Source of the DNA: Candidatus Enterenecus stercoripullorum
Lineage (GTDB): Bacteria > Bacillota > Clostridia > Oscillospirales > Oscillospiraceae
Length of the DNA stretch: 60,143 nt
Assembly (NCBI GenBank): GCA_018716015.1
Contig: DVKM01000062.1
Coordinates: forward strand, 1 to 60,143
Direction: 5' to 3'
The notes beneath the pieces are model-generated. The model did not search any database. It was not told the origin of the DNA and saw only the letters and a list, made by a program, of their open reading frames with translations. This document shows, piece after piece, positions 23,517-32,399 of this stretch. The first letter of the stretch is position 1. The number at the start of each line of letters is the position of its first letter. The translations under genes were made by a program, and so were the position numbers.

Positions 23517-24809
23517 TCAGCGCTGGTCCTTCTCCATCATGATGTCCAGAATGGTGCGGTCGGTGGCGGTCATGCCGGGATTGCTCACCCGGCCCATGTT
23601 GCGGATGGCCTGCTCCGGGGTGTCGGCACAGATGCCGTCGGTGGCGCTGACCACCACGCCGCCTATGGCCAGATAGGCGCTCATAATGGCGGCGCTGGCC
23701 GCGGTGGCCAGCTTGAGGGCGCAGCCGATCTTGCCGCCGTCGCAGATCATGCCGGTGAGGTTGGCGCTCATGTTGATGATGGCCGCGCCGATCTGATCGT
23801 CGTCCCCGCCCAACAGCCACACCATGGCGGCGCTGGCCGCCGCGGCGGCGGATACCCCGCAGCCGCAGGTGGCGCTGAGTTTGCCGGTGAAGAGCTTGAT
23901 GTACACGTTGAGCAGATGGGAGAAGGCCAGTGCCTTCTCGGTGGCCTCCGTGTCCGCACCCAGGTGTTTGGCCATCTCCACCACGGGGATGATGGCCGTG
24001 ATGCCGTGGTTGCCGCTGCCGGCACTACTCATCACTGAGTAGGGGCAGCCGGACATGCGCCCCTCCGCGCTGGAGGCCACCCGGACCATGATGTTGCTCA
24101 TCAGACCGGAGCCCATGATATCGGTGTCCAACTGGGTCTTCAGGGTGTCGGCGATGCCGATGCCCAGGCGGTGCTCCAGCCCATAGTCGGAAAGGGCCTC
24201 GTTCATCTCCGCCCCCTTCAGCATGAAGGCCAGATCCTCCTGGCTGGCGGAGTCCACCAGCGCCTTGATCTGGGCCACAGTCATGCTTTTGAGCTTTTCG
24301 TGCAGGGCGTCCTCGCCGCCCATGGAATATTCCTTCTCCAAAAGCACCTGATTGTTGGCGCTGGTGTAGACGATGTTGGCGTGGGTGCTGCGGATGGTGC
24401 TGATACCGATGCCCCGGGTGGTGATGATTTCGGCGTGGGCGTAGAGCTGGGTTTCCTCCTCGGCGATGGTGACGCTCACCTGCTTGTCCTCTACCAGGCG
24501 GATGGCCTCTTTGCTGACGACGCTATTGATCTCTTCCAGCAGCTGTAGCCCCTTCTCCGGGTTGCCCAGACAGGCGCCCAGGGCGGCGGCATATTTCAGA
24601 CCCACCCGGTCGAAGCCGGGAATGCCCACCGACATGCCGTTTTTATAGATACCGGGGTTGACCTCCATCTTGATGGACACCACCTGGCCGCCGATGGCGT
24701 GATAGGCGTCGGCGGCGCACAGGGCCACGCACACCGGCTCGGTGCAGCCCAGGGCAGGGACAACCTCTTGGCGCAGCAGGGCCAGCATCTCCTCCTTGCT
24801 CAATTGCAT
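23517..24809 (-). CDS. L-cysteine desulfidase family protein (CyuA/CdsB; UPF0597)
   Basis: This 430-residue iron-sulfur lyase is of the serine-dehydratase-alpha-like family that turns L-cysteine into pyruvate, ammonia and sulfide. Cluster/catalytic candidates are [10 protein letters not shown] (Cys22), [31 protein letters not shown] and [17 protein letters not shown]. The SAGSGNHG loop and the Ala-rich C-terminal half are diagnostic. The frame is open 66 codons upstream, but AAGGAGAG before the ATG at 24809 sets the start. A perfect sigma-54 promoter lies at 24881-24896 on this strand, and the neighbouring divergent gene encodes a sigma-54 activator. Serine as an alternative substrate cannot be excluded. 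Confidence 0.9.
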   Translation of the reverse strand: MQLSKEEMLALLRQEVVPALGCTEPVCVALCAADAYHAIGGQVVSIKMEVNPGIYKNGMSVGIPGFDRVGLKYAAALGACLGNPEKGLQLLEEINSVVSKEAIRLVEDKQVSVTIAEEETQLYAHAEIITTRGIGISTIRSTHANIVYTSANNQVLLEKEYSMGGEDALHEKLKSMTVAQIKALVDSASQEDLAFMLKGAEMNEALSDYGLEHRLGIGIADTLKTQLDTDIMGSGLMSNIMVRVASSAEGRMSGCPYSVMSSAGSGNHGITAIIPVVEMAKHLGADTEATEKALAFSHLLNVYIKLFTGKLSATCGCGVSAAAAASAAMVWLLGGDDDQIGAAIINMSANLTGMICDGGKIGCALKLATAASAAIMSAYLAIGGVVVSATDGICADTPEQAIRNMGRVSNPGMTATDRTILDIMMEKDQR

Positions 24810-24880
24810 TATGTCTCTCTCCTTTTTGCTCTTCCCAACGGGGACGGCCATGTCTTGCAGTCGTTCTATTTTATCACTTT

Positions 24881-24896
24881 TGCAATTGGCGTGCCA
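24881..24896 (-). promoter_or_regulatory. Sigma-54 (-24/-12) promoter for cysteine desulfidase
   Basis: On the minus strand the 16 bases read TGGCACGCCAATTGCA. The GG and GC doublets are exactly 10 bases apart, matching consensus TGGCACG-N4-TTGCA. It is about 72 bases upstream of the ATG at 24809 and 88 bases from the iterons at 24984-25021, a normal enhancer distance. Confidence 0.88.
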
Positions 24897-24983
24897 ACTC
24901 ATGCCGATTGTGGTGAACCCGGGAAAAGCGCGCGACCGGGTGGTTTGTCCTTGACAAGAACGGAAAAAACCGGCAAAATAGGT

Positions 24984-25021
24984 GGTGAAAACGGTTAAAC
25001 TGGTCAAAGAAATCGGTTAAA
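24984..25021 (+). promoter_or_regulatory. Iterons GGTNAAA, putative enhancer (UAS) of the sigma-54 activator
   Basis: Four direct repeats occur: GGTGAAA (24984), GGTTAAA (24993), GGTCAAA (25002) and GGTTAAA (25015). The first three are spaced exactly 9 bases. They lie upstream of the minus-strand sigma-54 promoter and end just before the activator's own start at 25032, so they may also mediate autoregulation. The same repeats with the same spacing occur at 27115-27139. Confidence 0.65.
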
Positions 25022-25031
25022 GGAGGGGCCC

Positions 25032-27119
25032 ATGAGAAAAGATGTGGCGGTGATTTCCCTGGACGCCTATGCTGGGCAGTTCTACGCCCAGCAGGTGCAG
25101 GATCTGTTTGGGGACCGGGTGACCGTATGCTCTTACAGTGTGCGGGATGGCTCAGTGGAGCACATGCCCCGGAAGTATGATCTGTACATGGTTACCACCG
25201 ACGCGTTCAATTCCCTGGGGGACCTGCGCCGGCATGTGCCCATTGACGGGGAGATGATGGAGATCCACGTGACCTTCCGCTGGGATGTGATCCACCGGCT
25301 CCGGAGTCTGCCTGCCGGGCGGCGGGCCCTGTTTGTCAATCTGAGCGACAAGATGTGCCGGGAGGCGGTGAGCCGGATCAATCAGCTGGGGGTCAACCAG
25401 CTGGAGTTTGATCTGTACTACCCCGGCGCGCCGGAGCCGGACATGGACCAATATGACTTTGTCATCACCCCCCAGGAGACCCGGTATGTCCCCGCCGGAG
25501 CCAGGCAGGTCATCGACATCGGCCAGCGGGGGTGCGACAGCTCCACCATGATTGAGGCGGCCCTTCGCATGGGCTTTGAGGAACTGCTGGAGACGGAGGC
25601 CTTTGAGCGGTACCAGCAGGAGATGGCCACCAATACATACAGCTTCGATCAGGTGTTTGCCCGGGGGCTGAGGCTGGAGAGCCAGTTTGAGATGCTCATG
25701 GAGATCCTGGATGAGGGCATCGTGGGGGTCAACGAGCGGGGGGAGGTATTCGCCTGCAACCACAAGCTGGAGGAAATCACCGGGATCCCGGGCCAGAACG
25801 CCCTCCAGCGGCCCGCCGGGGAGGTGTATCCCTTCCTGCCCTTTGCCAAGTGCCTGGCGGAGAAGGGGCCCCAGCCCACCCAAGTGGTGAGCGCCGGAGG
25901 GGTCAATATCAACGTGACGGTGGCCCCTGTGCTTCGGGGAGACGTCTGCATCGGCGCCTTTGCCACCGTCCAGCGGTTCAGCGACGCGGAAAACCGGCAG
26001 AACGAGCTGCGCACCCAGCTGTTTCACAAGGGCTACCGGGCCAAGTATACCTTTGAGGATGTGGTGGGCCATTCTGCGGCCATCCAGCGGTGCATCACCA
26101 TCCTGAAAAAGATGTGCCAGACCCAGCTGCCCGTTCTGCTCATCGGAGAGACGGGCACCGGCAAGGAGATCTTTGCCCACGCCGTCCACAACGCCTCCCC
26201 CCGGCGCAGCGGCCCGTTTGTGGCCATCAACTGCGCGGCCATGCCGGAGAACCTGTTGGAGAGCGAGCTGTTCGGCTATGAGGAGGGGGCCTTCACCGGG
26301 GCCCGGAAGGGGGGCAAGCCTGGCCTGTTCGAGTTTGCCCATAAGGGCACCCTCTTTCTGGACGAGGTAGAGGGGATGAGCACCGCCCTGCAGTGCAAGC
26401 TGCTGCGGGTGCTTCAGGAGCGGGAGATCATGCGGGTGGGGGGCAACCGCATCATTGCGGTAGACGTGCGCATTGTGGCTGCCACCAATGAGAACCTGGA
26501 GCGGCGGGTGGAGGAGGGCAGCTTCCGCCGGGACCTGTACTACCGGCTGAACACCTTGCCCGTCCTCATCCCGCCCCTGCGGGAGCGGGAGGGAGACCTG
26601 CTGCTGCTCATCGATAAGTTCCGGCAGGGCATCGGCGCCTCCTTCACCCTGTCCCCGGAGCTGGAGCGGATGCTGCTCACCCATCAGTGGCGGGGAAACA
26701 TCCGGGAGCTGCGCAATGTGGTGGAATATTTCAGCTATACCGGCAGCCAGGTGGTGGGGCCGGAGGACCTGCCCCCCACCTTCCACTATCTGCCCGCAGG
26801 AACTGCGCAGGTCCCCGCGGCTTCTGAGACGGAGTTGCCCAGGCTACCCGACTGCCCCCGGGAGGATGAGCGCTTCGTGCTGGAGCAGCTGTCCCGGGCC
26901 GACCAACTGGGGCGGAGCCTGGGCCGGGAGACCATCCTGTCCGCCGCCAAGGCGGCGGGGCTGCCCTGTTCCCAGCAGGAGGTGCGCCGCATCCTCTCTG
27001 CCCTGGATCGGGCGGGTCTGGTCCGGGTGAGCCGGGGCAGAGGGGGGACCCGACTCACCCCGGCCGGGCGAGAGCTGTGCCACCGTTTGAGTGGAACGTT
27101 TTCAGATAAATTGGTTTAA
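25032..27119 (+). CDS. Sigma-54-dependent activator with PAS domain and C-terminal winged helix (cysteine regulon)
   Basis: This 695-residue enhancer-binding protein has four parts. Residues 1-210 form an unrecognised N-terminal sensor domain, vaguely PrpR_N-like. A PAS domain (about 218-318: [20 protein letters not shown]) follows. The AAA+ domain (about 340-575) has Walker A GETGTGKE (372), the sigma-54 contact loop GAFTGA (419) and Walker [10 protein letters not shown]. The DNA-binding end is a winged helix (about 610-690: [21 protein letters not shown]) in place of the usual Fis helix-turn-helix. AGGAGG precedes the ATG. It lies between two sigma-54 promoters, each with GGTYAAA iterons, so it is the obvious regulator of the cysteine desulfidase and of the C-S lyase/transporter operon. 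The ligand, perhaps cysteine or a derivative, is inferred. Confidence 0.88.
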   Translation: MRKDVAVISLDAYAGQFYAQQVQDLFGDRVTVCSYSVRDGSVEHMPRKYDLYMVTTDAFNSLGDLRRHVPIDGEMMEIHVTFRWDVIHRLRSLPAGRRALFVNLSDKMCREAVSRINQLGVNQLEFDLYYPGAPEPDMDQYDFVITPQETRYVPAGARQVIDIGQRGCDSSTMIEAALRMGFEELLETEAFERYQQEMATNTYSFDQVFARGLRLESQFEMLMEILDEGIVGVNERGEVFACNHKLEEITGIPGQNALQRPAGEVYPFLPFAKCLAEKGPQPTQVVSAGGVNINVTVAPVLRGDVCIGAFATVQRFSDAENRQNELRTQLFHKGYRAKYTFEDVVGHSAAIQRCITILKKMCQTQLPVLLIGETGTGKEIFAHAVHNASPRRSGPFVAINCAAMPENLLESELFGYEEGAFTGARKGGKPGLFEFAHKGTLFLDEVEGMSTALQCKLLRVLQEREIMRVGGNRIIAVDVRIVAATNENLERRVEEGSFRRDLYYRLNTLPVLIPPLREREGDLLLLIDKFRQGIGASFTLSPELERMLLTHQWRGNIRELRNVVEYFSYTGSQVVGPEDLPPTFHYLPAGTAQVPAASETELPRLPDCPREDERFVLEQLSRADQLGRSLGRETILSAAKAAGLPCSQQEVRRILSALDRAGLVRVSRGRGGTRLTPAGRELCHRLSGTFSDKLV

Positions 27120-27139
27120 CCATTTTAACCGATTTGACC
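27115..27139 (-). promoter_or_regulatory. Second iteron cluster, putative enhancer of the PatB operon
   Basis: On the minus strand GGTYAAA repeats occur as TTTAACC (27115-27121), TTTAACC (27124-27130) and TTTGACC (27133-27139) when read on the plus strand, again at 9-base spacing. The cluster overlaps the activator's stop codon and lies about 130-155 bases upstream of the sigma-54 promoter at 27271. Confidence 0.62.
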
Positions 27140-27270
27140 TGTTTAGCGTCTGAAAGGGAGCGAAACTGCCGGGTAGGTCAGGGTCGTCAGGGGAATTTGT
27201 TGTATATTTCAGCTAAAAATGAAAAATAAATTTTGGGTTAGTTAAATAAGTTTTCGCTGTTTGCCGGTTT

Positions 27271-27286
27271 CGGCACGCCAATTGCT
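27271..27286 (+). promoter_or_regulatory. Sigma-54 (-24/-12) promoter for the PatB-DAACS-RidA operon
   Basis: CGGCACGCCAATTGCT has GG (27272) and GC (27284) 10 bases apart. The core GGCACGCCAATTGC is identical to that of the cysteine desulfidase promoter. The expected start is near 27297, giving a leader of about 50 bases. Confidence 0.86.
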
Positions 27287-27347
27287 TTGTAAAAAGGCAA
27301 GTGTATGGTCAGGTGTGTGAGTCAAATGGAAAGGAAGGGAAACTGCG

Positions 27348-28517
27348 ATGAAGTATGATTTTGACGTAGTCATCGACCGCAGCCGGAACTGCGCGGCCAA
27401 GTATGACGAGCGGAAGAAGAAGTTTGGAACAGACGAAGTAATCCCCCTGTGGATTGCGGACATGGACTTCAAGACCGCCCAGCCCATCATCGACGCCCTG
27501 GGCCGGCGGGCCCAGGAGGGGATCTGGGGCTACACCAGCCGCCCGGACAGCTACTTTGAGGCCATCCGGGGCTGGCAGAAGCGACGCAACGGCTGGGACA
27601 TCGACCAGAGCCTGATGAGCTTCAGCCTGGGTGTGGTGCAGTCCATCAGCGCCATGGTGAAGCTGTTCACCCCTGAGGGGGGCAGCGTGCTCATCCAGAC
27701 CCCGGTGTACTCTGAGTTCTACGACATGACCGAGGCGTGGAACCGCAAAGTGGTGGAGAACCAATTCGTAGAGAAGGACGGCAAGTGGGAGATGGACTGG
27801 GACGACTTTGAGGCCAAGCTGGCCGAGAGCGATCTGTTCCTGCTGTGCAGCCCACACAACCCCTTGGGCATCGTGTGGACCCCCGAGGAGCTACGGCGGA
27901 TGGTGGATCTGTGCATCAAGCACCATGTGGTCCTCTTCTCCGACGAGATCCACTCCGACCTGGTCTTCCACGGCAAGAAGCACACCCCCACCGCCGCGGT
28001 CTCGCCGGAGGCGGCAAAATATGTGGTCACCGGCATCTCGGGTACCAAGACCTTCAATCTGGCCGGACTTCAGGCCTCCACGGTGGTGTTCCCCAACGCC
28101 CATATGAAGCAGGTCTTCGACCACTACTGGCAGTGCATGGACATCCACCGCAACAACGCCTTCTCCCTTACCGCCATGCAGGCGGCCTTCAACGAGGGGG
28201 AGGAATGGCTGGAGCAGCTGCTGCCCTACCTGTCGGCCAACTTTGACTTCGTGGTGGACTACTGTGAGAAGCACATCCCCCAGATTAAGACCTACGCCCC
28301 CGACGCCACCTACCTGATGTGGCTGGACTGCCGGGCGCTGGGATTGGACAACAAGGCGCTGCGCCGCTTCATGATCGAGAAGGCCAAGCTGGGCCTGAAC
28401 GAGGGGTACACCTTCGGCCGCAGCCTGAGCGGCTATATGCGGCTGAACTGCGCCTGTCCACGCAGCGTGCTGGAGCAGGCCATGAAACAGCTGGAGGCGG
28501 CGGTCAAGGCCCTGTAA
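27348..28517 (+). CDS. PatB/MalY family PLP-dependent C-S lyase (cystathionine beta-lyase type)
   Basis: This 389-residue fold-type I PLP enzyme is of the MalY/PatB group. It opens with YDFDVVIDRSRNCAAKYD and IPLWIADMDFKTAQPI, the family signature. It has CSPHNPLGIVWTPEEL, LFSDEIHSDLVFHGKKHTP, the PLP lysine in SGTKTFNLAGLQ (Lys234) and the C-terminal SGYMRLNCACPRSVLEQA. Such enzymes cleave cystathionine, cystine or S-conjugates to pyruvate, ammonia and a thiol. The first-gene position behind a sigma-54 promoter and next to the cysteine desulfidase suggests it handles cystine or cysteine conjugates. The substrate is not fixed by sequence. Confidence 0.9.
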   Translation: MKYDFDVVIDRSRNCAAKYDERKKKFGTDEVIPLWIADMDFKTAQPIIDALGRRAQEGIWGYTSRPDSYFEAIRGWQKRRNGWDIDQSLMSFSLGVVQSISAMVKLFTPEGGSVLIQTPVYSEFYDMTEAWNRKVVENQFVEKDGKWEMDWDDFEAKLAESDLFLLCSPHNPLGIVWTPEELRRMVDLCIKHHVVLFSDEIHSDLVFHGKKHTPTAAVSPEAAKYVVTGISGTKTFNLAGLQASTVVFPNAHMKQVFDHYWQCMDIHRNNAFSLTAMQAAFNEGEEWLEQLLPYLSANFDFVVDYCEKHIPQIKTYAPDATYLMWLDCRALGLDNKALRRFMIEKAKLGLNEGYTFGRSLSGYMRLNCACPRSVLEQAMKQLEAAVKAL

Positions 28518-28567
28518 CCGCTCCAGAAGCATAGAGAGAAAAGCAGAAAGGAAGAGAGGTAATCGTA

Positions 28568-29830
28568 ATGGACAAAAAGGCAGTGATGAAGAACTACCGG
28601 TTCCTAGGCTTCATGTTCGGGGCCATGGTGGCGGGCTGTATTGTGGGGTGGTTCTTCCCCGACTTCGGCAAGGCTATCGCACCCTTTGGCACCGTGTTTA
28701 TTAACATGATGTTCTGTGTGGTGGTACCGCTGGTGTTTGCCTCCATCGCCAACTCCGTGGCCAGCGTGCGCAGCCGCAAGCGGGCCGGCAAGATCATGGG
28801 CACCACCATAATCACCTTTGTGGTCACCGGCGCCATCGCCGCGGTGATCATGTTCGTGATTATGAAGATCTATCCCCCCGTGGTGGAACCCTGGACCGAT
28901 ATGGCCAGCGAGGCCATTGGCGAGCATGCCACTTTGTCTGAGATGATCGTCAACTTCTTCACAACCGACGACTTTGTAGGTCTGCTCAGCCGCAGCGCCA
29001 TGCTGCCCCTGATCGTGTTCTCCATCTTGTTCGGCTTCGCTACCAACCTGGTGGGCGGCCCCGACCATGTGATCGGCAAGTTCCTCAACGGTCTGACTGA
29101 GGTGATGATGTCCTTCGTGCAGATCATCACTTACTATGCCCCCATCGCCTTCTTCGCCATCTTCGCCGATCTGGTGGCCACCTACGGTCCGCAGGTGACC
29201 GCCGCCTACGGCCGGGCGCTGATCGTGTACTATCCGCTGTGCTTTCTCTACATCTTCATTGCCTTCCCCATCTTTGCCCGCATCGGGGGCGGCAAGCATG
29301 GCGTCAAGACCATGTTCCAACACATTGCCCGGCCCGCCATGATGTCCCTGGGCACCTGCTCCTCCACCGCCACCATCCCCACCAACCTGAGGGAGGCGGA
29401 GGATACCGGCATCCCCAAGGACGTGGCCGACATGGTCATCCCCATGGGCGCCACCATGCACATGGACGGCTCCTGCTTCTCCTGCGTGCTGAAGATCGCC
29501 TTCGTCATGGGCGCCATGGGCACGGACATGAGCTGGAGCATGCTGCCCGCGGTGGTGGCCGTGGCAGTGCTGTCCTCTGTGGGCATGTCCGGCGTGCCCG
29601 GCGGCGGTTACATCGGCGAGTACATCATGTGCACCATCTTCTTCCCGCAGCACATCGAGGTGGCCTTCCCCATCCTGGTGGCCATCGGCAACCTGTGTGA
29701 TCCCGCCGCCACCATGATCAACTCCTCCGGCGACTACGTGGTCTCCTACATTGTGGCCCGTATCACCGACGGCAAGGATTGGCTGGATAAGGCCATCGCC
29801 GCCAAGAAGGAGAAGGCCAATGCCCAGTGA
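28568..29830 (+). CDS. Dicarboxylate/amino acid:cation symporter (DAACS family)
   Basis: This 420-residue membrane transporter has about eight helices and the two re-entrant hairpins of the GltPh/SLC1 fold. It shows MFCVVVPLVFASIANSV, the serine-rich SLGTCSSTATIPTNLREAE (HP1), GATMHMDGSCFSC (the NMDGT-type cation site, altered), SSVGMSGVPGGGYIGEY (HP2) and NLCDPAATMINSSGDYV. It is co-transcribed with the PatB enzyme (50-base gap) under the sigma-54 promoter, so uptake of cystine, cysteine or another sulfur amino acid is the likely job. Relatives carry cystine (TcyP), serine/threonine or glutamate, so specificity is uncertain. Confidence 0.9.
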   Translation: MDKKAVMKNYRFLGFMFGAMVAGCIVGWFFPDFGKAIAPFGTVFINMMFCVVVPLVFASIANSVASVRSRKRAGKIMGTTIITFVVTGAIAAVIMFVIMKIYPPVVEPWTDMASEAIGEHATLSEMIVNFFTTDDFVGLLSRSAMLPLIVFSILFGFATNLVGGPDHVIGKFLNGLTEVMMSFVQIITYYAPIAFFAIFADLVATYGPQVTAAYGRALIVYYPLCFLYIFIAFPIFARIGGGKHGVKTMFQHIARPAMMSLGTCSSTATIPTNLREAEDTGIPKDVADMVIPMGATMHMDGSCFSCVLKIAFVMGAMGTDMSWSMLPAVVAVAVLSSVGMSGVPGGGYIGEYIMCTIFFPQHIEVAFPILVAIGNLCDPAATMINSSGDYVVSYIVARITDGKDWLDKAIAAKKEKANAQ

Positions 29831-29883
29831 GGCTGGACACAACGAAGGCAAGCAAAGCAATATTTCAAAAGGAGGAACTTCCC

Positions 29884-30252
29884 ATGAACATCATTGATAC
29901 CAACAAAGCCCCTGGAGCCATCGGTCCCTACTCCCAGGCCTACGAGGCCCTGGGCCTGGTCATCACCTCCGGACAGCTGCCGGTAAACCCCCAGACCGGA
30001 GACATGCCCGATGGCATCGCCGCCCAGGCCGAGTGGAGCTGCAAAAATGTGGGTGCCATCCTGGAGGCCGCCGGCACCGGCTTTGGCAAGGTGATCAAGA
30101 CCACCTGCTTCCTGGCTGACATGGGCGACTTCGCCGCCTTCAACGAGGTGTATGCCAAGTACTTCACCTCCAAGCCCGCCCGCTCCTGCGTGGCGGTCAA
30201 GGCCCTGCCCAAGGGTGCGCTGTGCGAGATTGAGGCCATCGCCGTCAAGTGA
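29884..30252 (+). CDS. ridA: RidA family enamine/imine deaminase
   Basis: This 122-residue YjgF/YER057c/UK114 protein hydrolyses reactive 2-aminoacrylate and related enamines to ketoacids plus ammonia. It shows the family opening (TNKAPGAIGPYSQAYEALGL), ITSGQLPVNPQTGDMPDGI, the active-site arginine in SKPARSCVAVKALPKG and the terminal CEIEAIAV. AAAGGAGGAA precedes the ATG. Its place in this operon makes sense: both the C-S lyase and the desulfidase release 2-aminoacrylate. Confidence 0.95.
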   Translation: MNIIDTNKAPGAIGPYSQAYEALGLVITSGQLPVNPQTGDMPDGIAAQAEWSCKNVGAILEAAGTGFGKVIKTTCFLADMGDFAAFNEVYAKYFTSKPARSCVAVKALPKGALCEIEAIAVK

Positions 30253-30518
30253 GACGACTGAAGGTCACCGTGATCGGCAGCCACCTGTGCCCCGATACCC
30301 TATTCGCCCTCAACCAGCCGTGCCGGGCCAAGGCGGAGGTCTAGTGCAAGAACCTGTCCGCCCGTCTGGCGGATCTGAAGGTCTACCTGGCCCTGCGGGA
30401 AAACGACCCGGTTTTTGGGGCCGTAAAGGGAAAGGGGACCCTGGGCATCCCCTGCTTTGTGCTGGAGGGCGGCTGTGTCACCCTGGAGCTAGAGCGGGTG
30501 CTTGACAGCGCAAATTAA
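30249..30518 (+). pseudogene. Glutaredoxin-like gene interrupted by an in-frame TAG
   Basis: Starting at a GTG that overlaps the ridA stop (GTGA), the frame encodes RRLKVTVIGSHLCPDTLFAL, a short degraded stretch, a TAG stop at 30342-30344, and then CKNLSARLADLKVYLALREN, DPVFGAVKGKGTLGIPCFVL and a normal TAA. Together these make a complete 90-codon glutaredoxin/thioredoxin-like protein of the clostridial type that usually follows such genes. The single stop suggests a recent nonsense mutation. Readthrough or pyrrolysine use is unlikely, since nothing supports it here. Confidence 0.65.
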
Positions 30519-30534
30519 AAATGCTTTCCACTTC

Positions 30535-30612
30535 CCGGCAGGCCCAGGGGGCCTGCCGGAGATCTATTCGGCGCAAAAAACACAGGGTTCTTCCCATCAT
30601 GGGAAGAACCCT
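30535..30612. terminator. Two tandem hairpins ending the cysteine operon; second is bidirectional
   Basis: The first is a perfect 10-bp GC-rich hairpin (30535-30544 with 30550-30559) without a T run. The second is a perfect 13-bp stem (30584-30596 with 30600-30612), with TTT after it on the plus strand and a run of six T residues (complement of 30575-30580) beyond it on the minus strand. It separates the convergent glutaredoxin relic and the XpaC-like gene. Confidence 0.8.
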
Positions 30613-30643
30613 TTAAAAACGCGGCGATGTTCCGGGTTCCAGG

Positions 30644-32119
30644 TCACATGGTCATGGTCATGTTGTCGTCGGACAGGCCGTCCTTTTTCAGCATGTTCTC
30701 CAGCACCTGCACATCGGAGGTGATGTCCATGGCGTCGTCCTGAAACAGTTTATCCAGCTGCTTTTCAAAGCCGGCCACAACCTGGTCCATCATCCCTTCG
30801 ATGCGCTGGGTGGCGGCGGTGATGTTCTCCCCCTCCACCCCCTGGGCCTCCAGCTGGGCATAGGCCCGGAGGATCTTCAGGGTGGTGGGCAGATAGTAGT
30901 TCAGGAAGGGGCGCAGTTGGCTCTCCCGGTTGGGATGGGATTTCTGATAGGCCAGGATCTTGGCGGTGATTTCCTCGATCCGGGAGATCTTAGCGCTCAT
31001 CGCCTCGTCGGGAATGGCCTCGTTGATCTGCCGGATCTCCCGGAGGATGGCGTCTTCTTTGCTCTGCGCCTCCTCACGGGCCTTGGAGTCCCCGGCGGGG
31101 TTGGCGTCCGCCGCCGGAGTGGCCTCCGGCTCCCGGGCCTGATAGCCCTCGTCGGTGAGGTACAGCTTACCCTCGGCCAGATCCAGATAGCCGGTGGGCA
31201 GGATATCCTTGGCCAGCATGTGGCGCAGATCCTTGCACAGCTTGCGTACGGACACGCCGAAGGTGGCGGCCATATGGGCCAGGCCTACCTCCTCATTGCT
31301 ACCGATGTATGCCAGGTAGTTGAGATACCGTTCCCGGCGGTTCTTCCCGCCGATGCCGCTGAGCAGCATGGCCAGCCCCCCGGCGAAAAAGATGGCGCAG
31401 GCCAGAATACCGGTGAGGTCATCGGCGAAGAAGTAGCCCCGGAACAGGGAATCCAGGAAATCAATCAGCGAAGACACTGTGGCAAGGCCGAAGACGCCCG
31501 ACAGAATGGCCCCGCCGATGATCAGCCCGTTTCCGGCCTTTTCGTCCAGTCCGACCATTTTCCGCACGTTGTGCTTGGCTTTGGCCTTGTAGGTCTTGGA
31601 GGAGCCGGCCTTTTTGGAAGCACCCTTTTTCTGTTCCGGCTGCTCCCAGGGCTCCTGGGCGGAAGCGCCCCGATCCTGGGGATCGGCGGTGGGGCCCGGC
31701 TGAGCCCAGGCCTGCTGGCCGCCAGCGTTGTAGTTGGCGTTCTGGGTGTTGTAATCATGGGCTTGCCCGGAGAACCCGGAGTTCTGCCCGCCCCGGAAAA
31801 CGTCCTCCACGTCCCGCTTGATTCGCTCTGCGGTCCGGCGGTACTGGTTATAGTAATAATTCCGTTGCTGCCGGGGCATGCCCAGCACTTTCCGGATCGC
31901 CCAGATGACGGCGATGACCTGGGTGATGCCGAAGGGGAGCACGAACAGGATAATGATGCCGACCCAGTCGTTCCAGCCGTTGTCCTTCCGGGGGGGACGG
32001 CTGGGGCCGCCGTTGAAGTTGTAATTGTAATTATATTCGTAATGGTAGCCCGGTCCCTGGCCATTCTGGCTGTTGTTGTGCTGGTTGCTGCCGGGGCCGT
32101 TTTGCTGGGAGCCAGCCAT
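30644..32119 (-). CDS. XpaC-like protein (5-bromo-4-chloroindolyl phosphate hydrolysis family)
   Basis: This 491-residue protein starts with a low-complexity Asn/Gly/Tyr-rich tail (about 1-40). It continues with a hydrophobic segment (WVGIIILFVLPFGITQVIAV), a Gln/Pro-rich linker, a Lys-rich stretch, two further membrane segments (GLIIGGAILSGVFGLATVSS and GILACAIFFAGGLAMLLSG), a small winged-helix-like region, and the XpaC domain (LRPFLNYYLPTTLKILRAYA, KQLDKLFQDDAMDITSDVQ). The family name comes from a Bacillus phenotype; related proteins are linked to cell-envelope and tellurite-resistance-like loci. Function unknown. GGAGGAGG sets the ATG at 32119. Confidence 0.82.
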   Translation of the reverse strand: MAGSQQNGPGSNQHNNSQNGQGPGYHYEYNYNYNFNGGPSRPPRKDNGWNDWVGIIILFVLPFGITQVIAVIWAIRKVLGMPRQQRNYYYNQYRRTAERIKRDVEDVFRGGQNSGFSGQAHDYNTQNANYNAGGQQAWAQPGPTADPQDRGASAQEPWEQPEQKKGASKKAGSSKTYKAKAKHNVRKMVGLDEKAGNGLIIGGAILSGVFGLATVSSLIDFLDSLFRGYFFADDLTGILACAIFFAGGLAMLLSGIGGKNRRERYLNYLAYIGSNEEVGLAHMAATFGVSVRKLCKDLRHMLAKDILPTGYLDLAEGKLYLTDEGYQAREPEATPAADANPAGDSKAREEAQSKEDAILREIRQINEAIPDEAMSAKISRIEEITAKILAYQKSHPNRESQLRPFLNYYLPTTLKILRAYAQLEAQGVEGENITAATQRIEGMMDQVVAGFEKQLDKLFQDDAMDITSDVQVLENMLKKDGLSDDNMTMTM

Positions 32120-32159
32120 GTAATCGTGCCTCCTCCATGCGTGGACTGCTGTCCAAAAC

Positions 32160-32188
32160 ATTATATACGGTTTGGGGATGGGTGTAAA
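32160..32188 (-). promoter_or_regulatory. SigA-type promoter for the XpaC-like gene
   Basis: On the minus strand there is TTTACA (32183-32188), a 17-base spacer and perfect TATAAT (32160-32165). Confidence 0.65.
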
Positions 32189-32355
32189 GAAATTCTTGCG
32201 GAGAAGGGGAGAAGGAACGGGAATTTTTGCAAGAAAATATTTTGGCAGAGAGGGCTGTTCCGGCTGAAAAATGGGATTTTGGGCCCCGGGGTCTCATAAA
32301 ATAGATTGGGGAGTGCGCTGTTATTGAACTGTAACTCTTTTTTACAAAAATGTTA

Positions 32356-32385
32356 TTGCTCCGCGCTGGGGAATGGTGGTACAAT
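32356..32385 (+). promoter_or_regulatory. SigA-type promoter for the VanW gene
   Basis: TTGCTC (32356-32361), an 18-base spacer and TACAAT (32380-32385). Together with the minus-strand promoter it accounts for the 348-base divergent gap 32120-32467. Confidence 0.5.
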
Positions 32386-32399
32386 ATCAGGTAGTTTGT

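Noticed and set aside
25152-26786. 544-codon open frame opposite the sigma-54 activator
   Set aside because: Shadow of the activator gene; low-complexity Gly/His/Leu composition and no ribosome site or domain.
30342-30344. TAG as pyrrolysine codon
   Set aside because: No pyl genes, methylamine methyltransferase or downstream insertion structure is seen; a nonsense mutation is simpler.
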